NCBI GenBank assembly: GCA_963766295.1
Contig: CAVXYW010000001.1
Coordinates: forward strand, 434,001-498,000
Direction: 5' to 3'
From: JBBDRJ01 sp963766295
GTDB taxonomy: Bacteria; Actinomycetota; JAICYB01
DNA: 64,000 nucleotides
Below the pieces are notes generated by a model, which was not told where the DNA came from, searched no databases, and was given only the letters and a program-made list of their open reading frames with translations. Below, in pieces: positions 46,206 to 54,009 of the stretch; positions within the stretch are counted from its first letter, which is position 1; the number at the start of each line of letters is the position of its first letter. Both the position numbers and the translations under genes were made by a program.

Positions 46206-46997
46206 ATGAAGGCCCGGCTTGCCTGTGCGTACCTACGCGTCTACCAGCCGATCTCGGCTTTGACCGATGTCGAACAGATACTGGTCGAACGCGCGCGGAG
46301 TGCTTCCGCGGTCGCACAACGGCCGAAGTTCCCGGTGCTTGGGCTGCTTCCACCGGAGGAATCCCAAGAGATCTATGAAAAGGTCGTCGATGGAGCCGTG
46401 TACGTATGTCCCGCGCACAACCGGCTTCGAACACTTCTAGGCCTCGTCGCTTTCGAGCGATCCATCCCGGACATCGTCGTGTCGTCCTTCTTCTCGGAAA
46501 AGGATGTTTCGCGTGCGCGGGTAGAGCTCGAAACGATCCAACGCACGGAGCCCAACATCCGCCCGTGCGTCGTTCAGAGCGTGTGGCATGTTCCGGTCAG
46601 GTGGTTCGTCTGCTTCGACGATGCCGATCGACGGGTGGAGCATGTGGGTGAACACCCAACCATCCGATACGAGACGCGCATCGGACAGGCAAGAGACCGT
46701 GTGGCCGCTGCCCTGAACACGCTGACCGGAGGCATCGTCCATCCAGTGATCGTCGGCATGATCTACGAGCTCAAGGAGTGGCTGGGTTCGTTCAACGAGC
46801 TGAGCCTTCTCGAGCTCGATTACGCGAGTGTCGCCACCCTTTTTGATCCGGATGAGCTGGCGGACGACCATTCCTCGTCCGACGTGTGGAACGCGATCGC
46901 CGCGCTCGGAGAGGGCAATGGGATGAATGCGAGCCTCTACTACCGGCGTGTTAACGAGAGATGGTCGCACCCGCGTCGTCACGAGTCCCTGAATTGA
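46206..46997 (+). CDS. Hypothetical cytoplasmic protein
   Basis: 263 residues, intact, from ATG at 46206 (an upstream frame extends into pimB but lacks a ribosome site). No signal, helix or coiled coil. Notable segments: KARLACAYLRVYQPISAL, FPVLGLLPPEESQEIYE, VVDGAVYVCPAHNRLRTLLGL, HVPVRWFVCFDDADR, and a YYRRVNERWSHPRRHES tail. Composition is like its neighbours and the frame is clean, so real. I do not recognise the family. It lies between PimB and a secreted repeat protein and probably has its own promoter. Confidence 0.75.
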   Translation: MKARLACAYLRVYQPISALTDVEQILVERARSASAVAQRPKFPVLGLLPPEESQEIYEKVVDGAVYVCPAHNRLRTLLGLVAFERSIPDIVVSSFFSEKDVSRARVELETIQRTEPNIRPCVVQSVWHVPVRWFVCFDDADRRVEHVGEHPTIRYETRIGQARDRVAAALNTLTGGIVHPVIVGMIYELKEWLGSFNELSLLELDYASVATLFDPDELADDHSSSDVWNAIAALGEGNGMNASLYYRRVNERWSHPRRHESLN

Positions 46998-47059
46998 CGT
47001 ACCGATCTGGGTAGCCGCGCGCGTGCTGGTGATACGCTCCTCGGCGTGCGGGAGGGTGA

Positions 47060-48061
47060 ATGCGTAGAGCCGTAGTTGGATTCGCAATAGCGAGTCTGTC
47101 CTTCGGTCCCTGGCTCGGGATCCTCGGCGCCCTCGGCTTATCCGGTTCCCCCACGTTGCTCGCGAGCCCCGCCGCATACAGATCGGACACATCTTCGGTG
47201 TTTGGCCAGGCTGGTGACCCCGGTGGCGGCCGACTCAGGTCCGGCTGTTTCTGCCGCGACGTCGTGGTGAATGCCAGCAACGTCGTTCGTGATGCAGAGA
47301 TCGAGTCGGGTGACGCGAAAGTGAAGAACTCCCTGGTTACCTACATCGCGCCTGGGTTCAAGGGTGAAGTCGAGGTGGACCAGGAAGCCGAAGCCAGGTC
47401 GGGAGACGCCATCGCCGGACAGATCATCGCGGTGGATGCCGGCGAAGGCTGTGCCCGCGTGGTGGTTCGAGCACGCAACCACGTCGAAGATGCCGAGGTC
47501 GAGAGCGGAGACGCCATCGCCAAGAACCGCAGTGTCGTCCTGTTCGACCCGAGTGTGGATCGCAAGGATGTCGAACTCGACATCGATCAGGACGCCGAAG
47601 CCATCAGCGGCGTGGCCATGGCCGGGCAGATAATCGGCGTTCAGGGTGGCGGTGGGCCGTGTGGCGGCGTCGACATCGACGCGCTGAACGACGTGATCGA
47701 TGTCGATCTCGAGAGCGGAGAAGCGATAACCGACAACGACAGCAGGGTCGAGAACTGTGAGGCCGCATGTTTAGAGGAGTTGGAGGAGCAGCTGGAAGAT
47801 GTCGACGCAGTACAAGTCTGCGGCGAGGACGGCTGCCAAATGATCTCGACTGAGGAGTTCCTGGAGATGATGGAGGCGTCCTCTGAAGGAGGCGGTGCTG
47901 AATCGAGTCCTACACCGCCGCCGGTCGAGGAGGGTGATCCCGATGCGTCACCAACACCTACTCCCTCAGCTCCGGCCGATGAGGCTTCTGCAACTCCAAC
48001 GCCAACGCCAACACCGACTCCGCTTCCCGATGGGTCGGAGCAGCTGGCGTCCGGTAGCTAG
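47060..48061 (+). CDS. Secreted protein with SGD-type modules and Thr/Pro-rich tail
   Basis: 333 residues; ATG at 47060 after GGAGGG. Signal peptide (VVGFAIASLSFGPWLGILGALGL). Residues about 70-245 are two and a half copies of the module also seen in the 23.7-26.9 kb proteins: NASNVVRDAEIESGDAKVKN, then DQEAEARSGDAIAGQIIAVD with RNHVEDAEVESGDAIAKN, then DQDAEAISGVAMAGQIIGVQ with LNDVIDVDLESGEAITDN. The tail is acidic (CLEELEEQLEDVD), contains four Cys in all near CRDVV, CEAACLEEL and VCGEDGC, and ends in TPTPTPTP-type repeats, usual for wall-exposed stalks. No collagen tract here. Function unknown. Confidence 0.8.
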   Translation: MRRAVVGFAIASLSFGPWLGILGALGLSGSPTLLASPAAYRSDTSSVFGQAGDPGGGRLRSGCFCRDVVVNASNVVRDAEIESGDAKVKNSLVTYIAPGFKGEVEVDQEAEARSGDAIAGQIIAVDAGEGCARVVVRARNHVEDAEVESGDAIAKNRSVVLFDPSVDRKDVELDIDQDAEAISGVAMAGQIIGVQGGGGPCGGVDIDALNDVIDVDLESGEAITDNDSRVENCEAACLEELEEQLEDVDAVQVCGEDGCQMISTEEFLEMMEASSEGGGAESSPTPPPVEEGDPDASPTPTPSAPADEASATPTPTPTPTPLPDGSEQLASGS

Positions 48062-48071
48062 ACCCGTCAAC

Positions 48072-48785
48072 TCAGCAACGCGACCACAACCCACGCGCAT
48101 TCTCGCGTGCGTCTCGAACGAGTCGCGAGAACAGGTCCACGTAACGAACGTTGGGTGGGAAGGTCGCCTGTAGCGCGAAGCCTTCGGCGACGAGCCGTCC
48201 GTTGAAGAACGCCCCTTCGGACTCCCAGATGTAGACGAGCACACGCCCGAACCTGTCGGTTTTTTCCACGTCGAAGTCGACGAAGACCCTGTGTCCGAGA
48301 AGGTTGCTACGGGTGAACTCCGTCGACTCGCTTGCGTAGCACTCCACGTCGCCCCGAGGTTCCGGCGTATCCACACCGATGAGGCGAGCGACTCGATTGG
48401 CGGTCCTGCCGTCTCGGCGCCCGACATCAAGACCTGACAACGCGATGGTGTCGCCGTCGATTACCCGGGTGACTTCAACCATCCGCGCACTCGACGGCGG
48501 TCGAGGCCCTTCCGGGACCGAGGTTGAAGCGGGTGCTGGGGCAAGGGTGACGGTGGGAGAAGGTTCGATCGTCCGGGACAGCGTTGCCGTCGGCGAACCG
48601 ACGACCTGTGGCGAACTATCCGAATTGTTGACCACCGCGGCCGTTGCGATGCCTCCGGCGGCGAGCAGCACGATCGCGCCGACAACAAGCCCGCGCCGCG
48701 ACTTGTTCAGGCGAGCGCCACACTCGCTGCAGAAGATCGGCGACCGTTGGCCGTGTAGCTCGGTACCGCACTCGGGACAATGCAA
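48072..48785 (-). CDS. Zinc-ribbon, membrane-anchored thermonuclease-like protein
   Basis: About 237 residues from TTG at 48785; longer frames run into tRNA genes. N-terminal double CxxC zinc ribbon (CPECGTELHG and CSECGARLN), one membrane helix (GLVVGAIVLLAAGGIATAAVV), a Ser/Thr/Pro linker, then a staphylococcal-nuclease domain: EVTRVIDGDTIALSG, VARLIGVDTPEP and KTDRFGRVLVYIW with the calcium Asp and catalytic Arg/Glu pattern. Predicted calcium-dependent extracellular nuclease. The start is uncertain. Confidence 0.82.
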   Translation of the reverse strand: MHCPECGTELHGQRSPIFCSECGARLNKSRRGLVVGAIVLLAAGGIATAAVVNNSDSSPQVVGSPTATLSRTIEPSPTVTLAPAPASTSVPEGPRPPSSARMVEVTRVIDGDTIALSGLDVGRRDGRTANRVARLIGVDTPEPRGDVECYASESTEFTRSNLLGHRVFVDFDVEKTDRFGRVLVYIWESEGAFFNGRLVAEGFALQATFPPNVRYVDLFSRLVRDARENARGLWSRC

Positions 48786-48790
48786 CTTTG

Positions 48791-48864
48791 TGGCCAGGGG
48801 CAGAATCGAACTGCCGACACCGGCATTTTCAGTGCCGTGCTCTACCAACTGAGCTACCTGGCCG
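48791..48864 (-). tRNA. tRNA-Phe(GAA)
   Basis: Minus strand: GGCCAGG (48864-48858) pairs with CCTGGCC (48798-48792), discriminator A. Stem CGGCA/TGCCG with loop CTGAAAA gives anticodon GAA. Six bases before the nuclease start. Confidence 0.96.
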
Positions 48865-48907
48865 CTTCCCAACAGGGCGCCTAAGCGACGCAGCCTGCTG
48901 GGATCCG

Positions 48908-48982
48908 CGGGGGCGACGGGACTTGAACCCGCGACCTCCACCTTGACAGGGTGGCGAGCACTCCACGCTGCTCCACGCCCCC
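48908..48982 (-). tRNA. tRNA-Asp(GTC)
   Basis: Minus strand: GGGGGCG (48982-48976) pairs with CGCCCCC (48915-48909), discriminator G. Stem CCACC/GGTGG with loop CTGTCAA gives anticodon GTC. Forms a pair with tRNA-Phe. Confidence 0.96.
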
Positions 48983-49065
48983 GAAGCGATTCAGGGTATC
49001 ACCGGACATCGCGCACACTAAGAAGCGCGCAAATGGGGATTACGCTCGCCAGCTAGATTTGTGTG

Positions 49066-49138
49066 GGGCCGCTAGCTCAGTAGGCAGAGCACCGGGCTTT
49101 TAACCCGGGTGTCCAGGGTTCGATTCCCTGGCGGCCCA
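49066..49138 (+). tRNA. tRNA-Lys(TTT)
   Basis: GGGCCGC (49066-49072) pairs with GCGGCCC (49131-49137), discriminator A. Stem CCGGG/CCCGG with loop CTTTTAA gives anticodon TTT. Divergent from the Phe/Asp pair; just upstream of cdsA. Confidence 0.96.
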
Positions 49139-49152
49139 CTCACATCCGAGGA

Positions 49153-50010
49153 GTGGAGGCACTCATCACCGGAAGGCATGAGCCGATACTCGCGCCGCCG
49201 AGTGCCGGTGTGCACACGATCGTCGGTCTCGCTCTCGGCGTTGCAGCCCTCGGATCTTTTCTCGCCGGACGGATCGCTGTGTCTGCGTTCTTCGCAGCAC
49301 TCTGCGTTGTCGCTTACAACGACCTAAGGCGGTTGCTTGCGGACTGGGGACACGTGGTCACGTTCGTTCTCGGCGCCGGCGGCGTCCTCGGCTCCCTGTG
49401 GGCGGGTTACGTCGGGCGCCTCGATTTTCTTTCCGCTTCAACTGGTGCGTTGGTCGTTGCTCTGCTCTTGAGCAGGATCCTTCTGCACGAGATCCAGGGC
49501 AAGGCCGAAGGCGTCACTCAGGATGTTTCGGCGACGTTGGGAGCGGCCGGCGTCGTCGGTGTTCTCGGTGCGCACGTACTACTGATACGAGAAGTCGATC
49601 ACTTCGGGTTCCGCGGCTTGATGGTGTTCGGGTTGATGGTTCTCCTCAACGACGCGTTCGCCTTCTTCGTCGGACGGTGGCGCGGCCGCCACCCGTTGGC
49701 TCCGTCGCTCTCGCCCAACAAGACATGGGAAGGAACAGCGGCCGGGTTCGCAGCGAGTGTGATCGTGGGAGTTGTTGCCGGAATCGTCCTGGATCCACCC
49801 TTCGATGTTGCTTCGGGGATCGCCTTCGGCGCCGGGATGGGCGTGCTGGCTCCGGTCGGCGATCTGGTCTTTTCTGCCATCAAGCTCAGTGCGGGCGCAC
49901 GCAGCTCCGGACGTTATCTGGGCCCGCTCGGTGGGGCCCTGGACGCCATCGACAGCGTCCTGTTCGCCGCACCGGCGTTCTACTGGGCCTTCCGAACGAT
50001 AGCTCTATAG
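49153..50010 (+). CDS. cdsA: Phosphatidate cytidylyltransferase
   Basis: 285 residues from GTG at 49153. Makes CDP-diacylglycerol from phosphatidate and CTP in the membrane, precursor of phosphatidylinositol and other phospholipids (hence of the PimB substrate). Eight hydrophobic segments and the C-terminal CTP-transferase signature: DAFAFFVGRWRGRHP, SPNKTWEGTAAG and GDLVFSAIKLSAGARSSGRYLGPLGGALDAIDS. Usually next to uppS and frr, which are absent here. Confidence 0.93.
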   Translation: MEALITGRHEPILAPPSAGVHTIVGLALGVAALGSFLAGRIAVSAFFAALCVVAYNDLRRLLADWGHVVTFVLGAGGVLGSLWAGYVGRLDFLSASTGALVVALLLSRILLHEIQGKAEGVTQDVSATLGAAGVVGVLGAHVLLIREVDHFGFRGLMVFGLMVLLNDAFAFFVGRWRGRHPLAPSLSPNKTWEGTAAGFAASVIVGVVAGIVLDPPFDVASGIAFGAGMGVLAPVGDLVFSAIKLSAGARSSGRYLGPLGGALDAIDSVLFAAPAFYWAFRTIAL

Positions 50011-50071
50011 GGTCAGCGCTGCTGAACCTATAGATGCTGCCGCCTCACTTCGCTCGGCGGTAGCTCTCTAT

Positions 50072-50104
50072 GGGCTCGCAGCGGCTTCGCCGCTTTACGA
50101 GCCC
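50072..50104 (+). other. Large hairpin between cdsA and the prenyltransferase gene
   Basis: GGGCTCG (50072-50078) pairs with CGAGCCC (50098-50104); inside it AGCGGC/GCCGCT forms a second stem around TTC. No T-run; possibly an attenuator or a palindromic element. A second potential stem CCGCC/GGCGG lies at 50040-50060. Confidence 0.5.
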
Positions 50105-50124
50105 GTGCCTTAGGCTTGGCGGCC

Positions 50125-51150
50125 ATGGCGAAGACCGAGCCGCGTACGCCTGTCGCCCAGCGAAGCGTTTTCTGGCGCTGGGGGTTCGTACTCCGGACGT
50201 GCAACCCCCCGCCGGGCAAGGTCGACCTGGTATCGAAGTGGCTCGTCCTCGTTCGCGCCTGCGTTTTCCCGCTAACCGTTACTTCGGCCGCCATCGGAGG
50301 TTTGCTCGCCGTTGGTGAGCCCGGCTTCGATCCGTGGCTGTTCGGTCTCGCCGGCTTCGGGCTGCTCCTGGCGCACGCGGCCAACAACCTCATGAACGAT
50401 CTGTTCGATCTCGAGTCCTCCATCGACACAAAGAGCTATCCGAGAGCTCTATACGCACCGCACCCGGTTCTGTCCGGGCTCATCTCGAAGCGTGGACTCG
50501 TCATCGCGGCGCTGGTGGTCAACTTCTTCTCGCTCGGAGCGCTCATCGCACTCACTGCCGAACGTGGCTGGGCGATCCTGGCATTCGCATTGGGCGGGTT
50601 CTTCGTGAGCGCGGGATACGCCGCTCCTCCTTTCCGTTTGAAGAAGCGGGGACTCGGAGAGCCCGGCGTCTTCATCGTTTGGGGCCCGCTGATGGTCGGA
50701 GGCACGTTCTACGCATCGACGGGCTCGATCCCGGGCGAGATCATCGCTGCGTCCGTCCCGTATGCCCTTCTGGCCACAACGGTTCTGATGGGCAAGCACA
50801 TCGACAAGCTCCCCTGGGACGGCCCCGGCAAGATCGGCACGCTTCCGGTACTGCTTGGTGAGCACACAGCGCGCGCGGCGACCCTCGGGATGATGCTCGG
50901 GTTCTACGTTTCCACGGGCGCGCTCGTCATCGCCGGCGCGCTTCCCGTGTGGACGCTGCTCAGTTTCGCCGGCGTCTTCCGACTCGTACAGGTGTGGCGC
51001 GCTTACATGGATCCCAAGCCTGCCGAACCACCCAAGGGCTATCCGGTGTGGCCGTTGTGGTACGCGCCCGTTGCTTTCGTGCACGCGCGGCGCGCCGGCG
51101 CTCTGTTCTTAGTCGGCCTGGCCATCGCAGCGATCATCCGCAGCTTCTAG
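50125..51150 (+). CDS. UbiA-family prenyltransferase (MenA/decaprenyl-type)
   Basis: 341 residues from ATG at 50125. Integral membrane transferase with about nine helices. The magnesium-prenyl-diphosphate motif NDLFDLESSID (near 95) and a second Asp-rich loop (DKLPWDGPGKIGTLPVLLGE near 230) match the UbiA superfamily. Residues AANNLMND and SAGYAAPPFRLKKRGLGE resemble MenA-like enzymes, suggesting menaquinone or a related prenylated quinone, but other acceptors are possible. Followed after seven bases by the M23 gene. Confidence 0.82.
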   Translation: MAKTEPRTPVAQRSVFWRWGFVLRTCNPPPGKVDLVSKWLVLVRACVFPLTVTSAAIGGLLAVGEPGFDPWLFGLAGFGLLLAHAANNLMNDLFDLESSIDTKSYPRALYAPHPVLSGLISKRGLVIAALVVNFFSLGALIALTAERGWAILAFALGGFFVSAGYAAPPFRLKKRGLGEPGVFIVWGPLMVGGTFYASTGSIPGEIIAASVPYALLATTVLMGKHIDKLPWDGPGKIGTLPVLLGEHTARAATLGMMLGFYVSTGALVIAGALPVWTLLSFAGVFRLVQVWRAYMDPKPAEPPKGYPVWPLWYAPVAFVHARRAGALFLVGLAIAAIIRSF

Positions 51151-51157
51151 TTCCTTA

Positions 51158-52204
51158 ATGAAGCGCACACCGAGATTCAGCCGGCGTTTTTTTCTAGCGG
51201 CGTTGTTCTGCGTTGTCGGCTTGGTTGTGAGCTCGGCTCCCGCAGTGGCGCAATCGACGCAGTCGAAGCTGGATGCGGCCCGTCAGCGTGCCAACCGTGC
51301 CAAGACTTCTTACGAACGCATCGCACGCGCGTATGCACAGGCCGAGGACGATCTTCAAAAAACCCGGCAAAGGATGACGACCACGAAAAAGGAGATCGCC
51401 AAAGCCGAAACCGATCTAGGTCAGCAAAGGGAACAGTTGAAAGATCGTGTACGTCAGGCCTACCGGATGCGCGGTGTCGGTTTCTTCCAGTTCCTCCTCG
51501 ATGCACGATCGTTCCGAGACTTCAGCCTTCGACTGGTCAACTTGCAGCGGCAAACGCTCAACGACGAAGACCTCATCCTCGACCTTCGCAAGAAGCAAGC
51601 CGAGCTCGCAGAGCGGCAGCGTGAACTAGATAGGCAGCAGGGCATCTTCACCAATCAAAGAGACAGCTTGGCCGAGCAAGGACGTCGCCTAACGATCAGC
51701 TTTAGCCAAGCGCAACGCTTGATCCGGGATCTGGAGGGACAGTTATCGCGCGAGCAGATCGCTCGCCTTTTCCGAACGGGCGGTTCCGGTGTCAGGGGAC
51801 GAACCATCCCCCTCGATGCGTGTCCCGTCGGTGACCCGCACACCGTCCATAACAACTACGGAGCGTCGCGCGGTGGCGGAAGTCGGCGCCATCAAGGCAA
51901 CGACATCATGGCGCCTCAGAACACGCCGATCATCGCCACGGTTTCGGGACGAATCACTCGAACCGGCAGCGGCGGTCTCGGAGGAAAAGCCGTCTACCTA
52001 TTCGGCGGAGGGACGGAGTTCTACTACGCCCACCTCTCGAGCATCTCGGTCGGCGCCGGACAATCCGTTTCTGCCGGGCAGCGCATCGGTGCCAACGGCG
52101 ACACCGGCAATGCCAGTGGGGGGCCGCCACACCTGCACTTCGAGATCAAGCCGGGCGGGGGCCGGTCGATCGACCCTTACCCCAGCCTCGCGCGGGTCTG
52201 TTGA
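51158..52204 (+). CDS. M23 (LytM-type) peptidase with coiled coil
   Basis: 348 residues. Signal peptide (FFLAALFCVVGLVVSSAPAVAQ), a two-segment coiled coil (about 35-205, SKLDAARQRANRAKTS onward) as in EnvC/NlpD-like hydrolase activators, then an M23 domain from about 225: zinc His/Asp in RRHQGNDIMAPQ, YYAHLSS and HLHFEIKPG. The active-site residues are present, so a working endopeptidase is possible. Secreted; cuts or regulates peptidoglycan at division. Confidence 0.9.
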   Translation: MKRTPRFSRRFFLAALFCVVGLVVSSAPAVAQSTQSKLDAARQRANRAKTSYERIARAYAQAEDDLQKTRQRMTTTKKEIAKAETDLGQQREQLKDRVRQAYRMRGVGFFQFLLDARSFRDFSLRLVNLQRQTLNDEDLILDLRKKQAELAERQRELDRQQGIFTNQRDSLAEQGRRLTISFSQAQRLIRDLEGQLSREQIARLFRTGGSGVRGRTIPLDACPVGDPHTVHNNYGASRGGGSRRHQGNDIMAPQNTPIIATVSGRITRTGSGGLGGKAVYLFGGGTEFYYAHLSSISVGAGQSVSAGQRIGANGDTGNASGGPPHLHFEIKPGGGRSIDPYPSLARVC

Positions 52205-52217
52205 CCAACGGATCCGT

Positions 52218-52232
52218 CCCTCTTTCGAGGGG
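52218..52232 (+). terminator. Short hairpin after the M23 gene
   Basis: CCCTC (52218-52222) pairs with GAGGG (52227-52231) around TTTC, 14 bases past the stop codon. Short stem and no clear T-run, so weak. Confidence 0.3.
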
Positions 52233-52279
52233 TTGATGTATGTCCTTCCGGGGGCTGCTTGCGTGCCCCCCGCGTTACG

Positions 52280-52819
52280 ATGAGCCAGTTGATGGCAAAC
52301 CAACAGCGCCGCCGGATCGACAAAGTCCTCGACCCCACCTACGTGGAAGCCCTCGACAACGAATCACCCGGTGACATCCGGTCGAAGCTCCGCGATGCCA
52401 GGGAGGAAGAGGACGCGGTCTCCTACGTCCGGCGCAACCTGCACGGGAAGTTCGCGGTGCTGGCCGACGAGCTCGATGCGCGCAAAGGCGGCCGTGGGAC
52501 GAGCCACAGCGTCGAAGCACTGGCTGCGGTCCTTGGAGCGAACGGCAGTAAAACCCGCGGGGCCCGTCTGGGAGTAGGGCTGCGAGCCGCGGCCGTCGCC
52601 GGCCGGCGCGACGCTGAGCGGGTCCTGTCCGAGGCCGATCTAACCCAACTGCCCGACCTTTCCGAAGAGCAGATCGAGTCCTTGCTGAGCAAGGTCGACG
52701 AAGCCGAGAAGGAGCTTTCGGCGGTGAGAGGCCGACTGCACGGCGTGATAGACGCTCTCGAGGACGAATTGGCCCGGCGCTACAAAGAAGGCCTGGAGCC
52801 GCCGGCGCCCACTCGCTAG
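52280..52819 (+). CDS. RsiG-like anti-sigma / cyclic-di-GMP-binding protein
   Basis: 179 residues from ATG at 52280 (ATG 52292 possible). Two helical segments carry the spacing E-x3-S-x2-R-x3-Q-x3-D that defines RsiG c-di-GMP motifs, with His in the Q position: Glu44-Ser48-Arg51-His55-Ala59 in helix 1 and Glu143-Ser147-Arg150-His154-Asp158 in helix 2. Helix 1 also lacks the final Asp. In Streptomyces RsiG holds sigma WhiG only when bound to c-di-GMP. No sigma gene is adjacent. Whether the His variant binds the nucleotide is open. Confidence 0.75.
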   Translation: MSQLMANQQRRRIDKVLDPTYVEALDNESPGDIRSKLRDAREEEDAVSYVRRNLHGKFAVLADELDARKGGRGTSHSVEALAAVLGANGSKTRGARLGVGLRAAAVAGRRDAERVLSEADLTQLPDLSEEQIESLLSKVDEAEKELSAVRGRLHGVIDALEDELARRYKEGLEPPAPTR

Positions 52820-52951
52820 CAGCCTTTCGAGGCAGCAAGCAATCGTTAACGGTTTCCTTGCCGGTTTGTTACGTCCTCGCTACACGGTCTTGACCTGCGG
52901 GTTTGCGGTGTTCCCCGCGCTCATTCCGCTTGTGCATTAATTCACGAGCGC

Positions 52952-52980
52952 TTGCAAAAGGATATCGACCTTGCTATGGT
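52952..52980 (+). promoter_or_regulatory. Promoter of the XRE-HBHA operon, probably leaderless
   Basis: TTGCAA (52952-52957), exactly 17 bases, TATGGT (52975-52980), then six bases to the GTG at 52987. A transcript starting about seven bases after the -10 would begin at the start codon itself, so the mRNA is likely leaderless; no ribosome site precedes the GTG. Confidence 0.6.
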
Positions 52981-52986
52981 CGGGGG

Positions 52987-53418
52987 GTGACGAGCGATAA
53001 CGGCTCCCGACCGCACCGCCTCCCGGACGTAGGCGCCTATATCCGTGAGCAGCGGCGTAACGCGCAGCTATCGCTGCGAAAGCTCGCCGAGCGCGCAGGT
53101 GTGTCGAATCCCTATCTCAGTCAGATAGAGCGAGGGCTTCGACAGCCGAGCGCGAAGATCCTCAAGGGGATCGCTACGGCGCTGCAGGTGTCGGCTGAGA
53201 CGATCTTCGCTCAGGCCGGGATCTTGGACGTTGACCCCGAAGACGATCGGGAGACCGGCGTCCTTCGGGCCATCTTCCGAGACCCGGAACTTACGGACGG
53301 CCAACGACGCGAGCTCGCGGAGACCTACGAGCGTTTCCGCTCGGGCACCGTCTCCAGGCGCGGCCGCCGTCAGGCGCAAGAGGAATTCAAAGAGACAGTC
53401 ACAGGAGGTGACGCATGA
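52987..53418 (+). CDS. XRE-family transcriptional regulator
   Basis: 143 residues from GTG at 52987. Residues 15-75 form a Cro/cI-type helix-turn-helix: VGAYIREQRRNAQLSLRKLAERAGVSNPYLSQIERGLRQPSA with the classic recognition helix SNPYLSQIERG. The C-terminal part has an acidic turn (DPEDDRETG) then a helical dimer region. The ATGA overlap with the next gene and AGGAGGTGA inside its tail couple both. In Mycobacterium an XRE gene also precedes hbhA. It may repress its own promoter. Confidence 0.85.
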   Translation: MTSDNGSRPHRLPDVGAYIREQRRNAQLSLRKLAERAGVSNPYLSQIERGLRQPSAKILKGIATALQVSAETIFAQAGILDVDPEDDRETGVLRAIFRDPELTDGQRRELAETYERFRSGTVSRRGRRQAQEEFKETVTGGDA

Positions 53419-53882
53419 GCGCCATAGAACGTGGTGTGTACGTAACGGTTGGCGCTGCCGATCTCGCAGCCGAGAAGGTTCGCGAGCTGCCGGCAGTGAA
53501 GTTCGTCGTCGAGCGCACATCGAAGCTCCGCGAGACGTCGCTTATCGACCAGGCCCGAGAGATCGAGCCCAAGGTCCGCAAGCAGGCGTCCGAGCTTTCC
53601 AAGCGCGGCGAGAAGGTCGTTAAGCAGCTCCGCACCGAAGCCAAGGAGCGTCGCGAGAAGATCCGAGAGTTCCCGGCGGAGGCGCGCAAGCAGATCCAAG
53701 AACTTCCGGAGAACGCTCGCAAGCAGGTCGAGACGATCCGGACCGACGCCCGCAAGCAGGTAACCGAGATCCGTGGCCGGATCGAGAAGGTTCTCGGCCG
53801 CGACAACGGCAAGGCGCCGGCTCGCAAGTCGAACGTTTCCAAAGCAGCTGCTTCCGCCAAGGCGGAGACAGACGCTTCCTAG
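53415..53882 (+). CDS. HBHA-like coiled-coil protein
   Basis: 155 residues. ATG at 53415 overlaps the regulator stop (ATGA). N-terminal VTVGAADLAAEKVREL parallels the GAADLA start of mycobacterial heparin-binding haemagglutinin; the middle is a coiled coil rich in Lys, Arg and Glu (SELSKRGEKVVKQLRTEAKE, ENARKQVETIRTDARKQV), and the tail is Lys/Ala-rich (ARKSNVSKAAASAKAE). No signal peptide, as in HBHA. Likely binds lipid bodies, membranes or polyanions; adhesion to host is not implied. A strong terminator follows. Confidence 0.72.
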   Translation: MSAIERGVYVTVGAADLAAEKVRELPAVKFVVERTSKLRETSLIDQAREIEPKVRKQASELSKRGEKVVKQLRTEAKERREKIREFPAEARKQIQELPENARKQVETIRTDARKQVTEIRGRIEKVLGRDNGKAPARKSNVSKAAASAKAETDAS

Positions 53883-53901
53883 AACCCCTCCCCGCACCCC
53901 C

Positions 53902-53938
53902 GAAGAAGCCCGCGCTCCCCGCGCGGGCTTCTTCTTTT
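53902..53938 (+). terminator. Rho-independent terminator 1
   Basis: GAAGAAGCCCGCGC (53902-53915) pairs with GCGCGGGCTTCTTC (53921-53934) around a five-base loop and ends in TTTT. Strong; ends the XRE-HBHA operon. Confidence 0.93.
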
Positions 53939-53970
53939 CTGACCACTAAAGAAGCTCGGTCATTGAAACC

Positions 53971-54009
53971 AGAAGAGGCCCGCGCTCCCCGCGCGGGCCT
54001 CTTCTTTTT
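53971..54009 (+). terminator. Rho-independent terminator 2, near-copy of terminator 1
   Basis: AGAAGAGGCCCGCGC (53971-53985) pairs with GCGCGGGCCTCTTCT (53991-54005) with the same TCCCC loop, followed by TTTTT. Differs from terminator 1 by paired changes, so the stem has been kept; it may serve the opposite strand as well. Confidence 0.93.

Noticed and set aside
48785..48941. N-terminal extension of the nuclease gene to 48941
   Set aside because: The extension would translate tRNA-Phe and part of tRNA-Asp; the zinc ribbon begins at the TTG at 48785.
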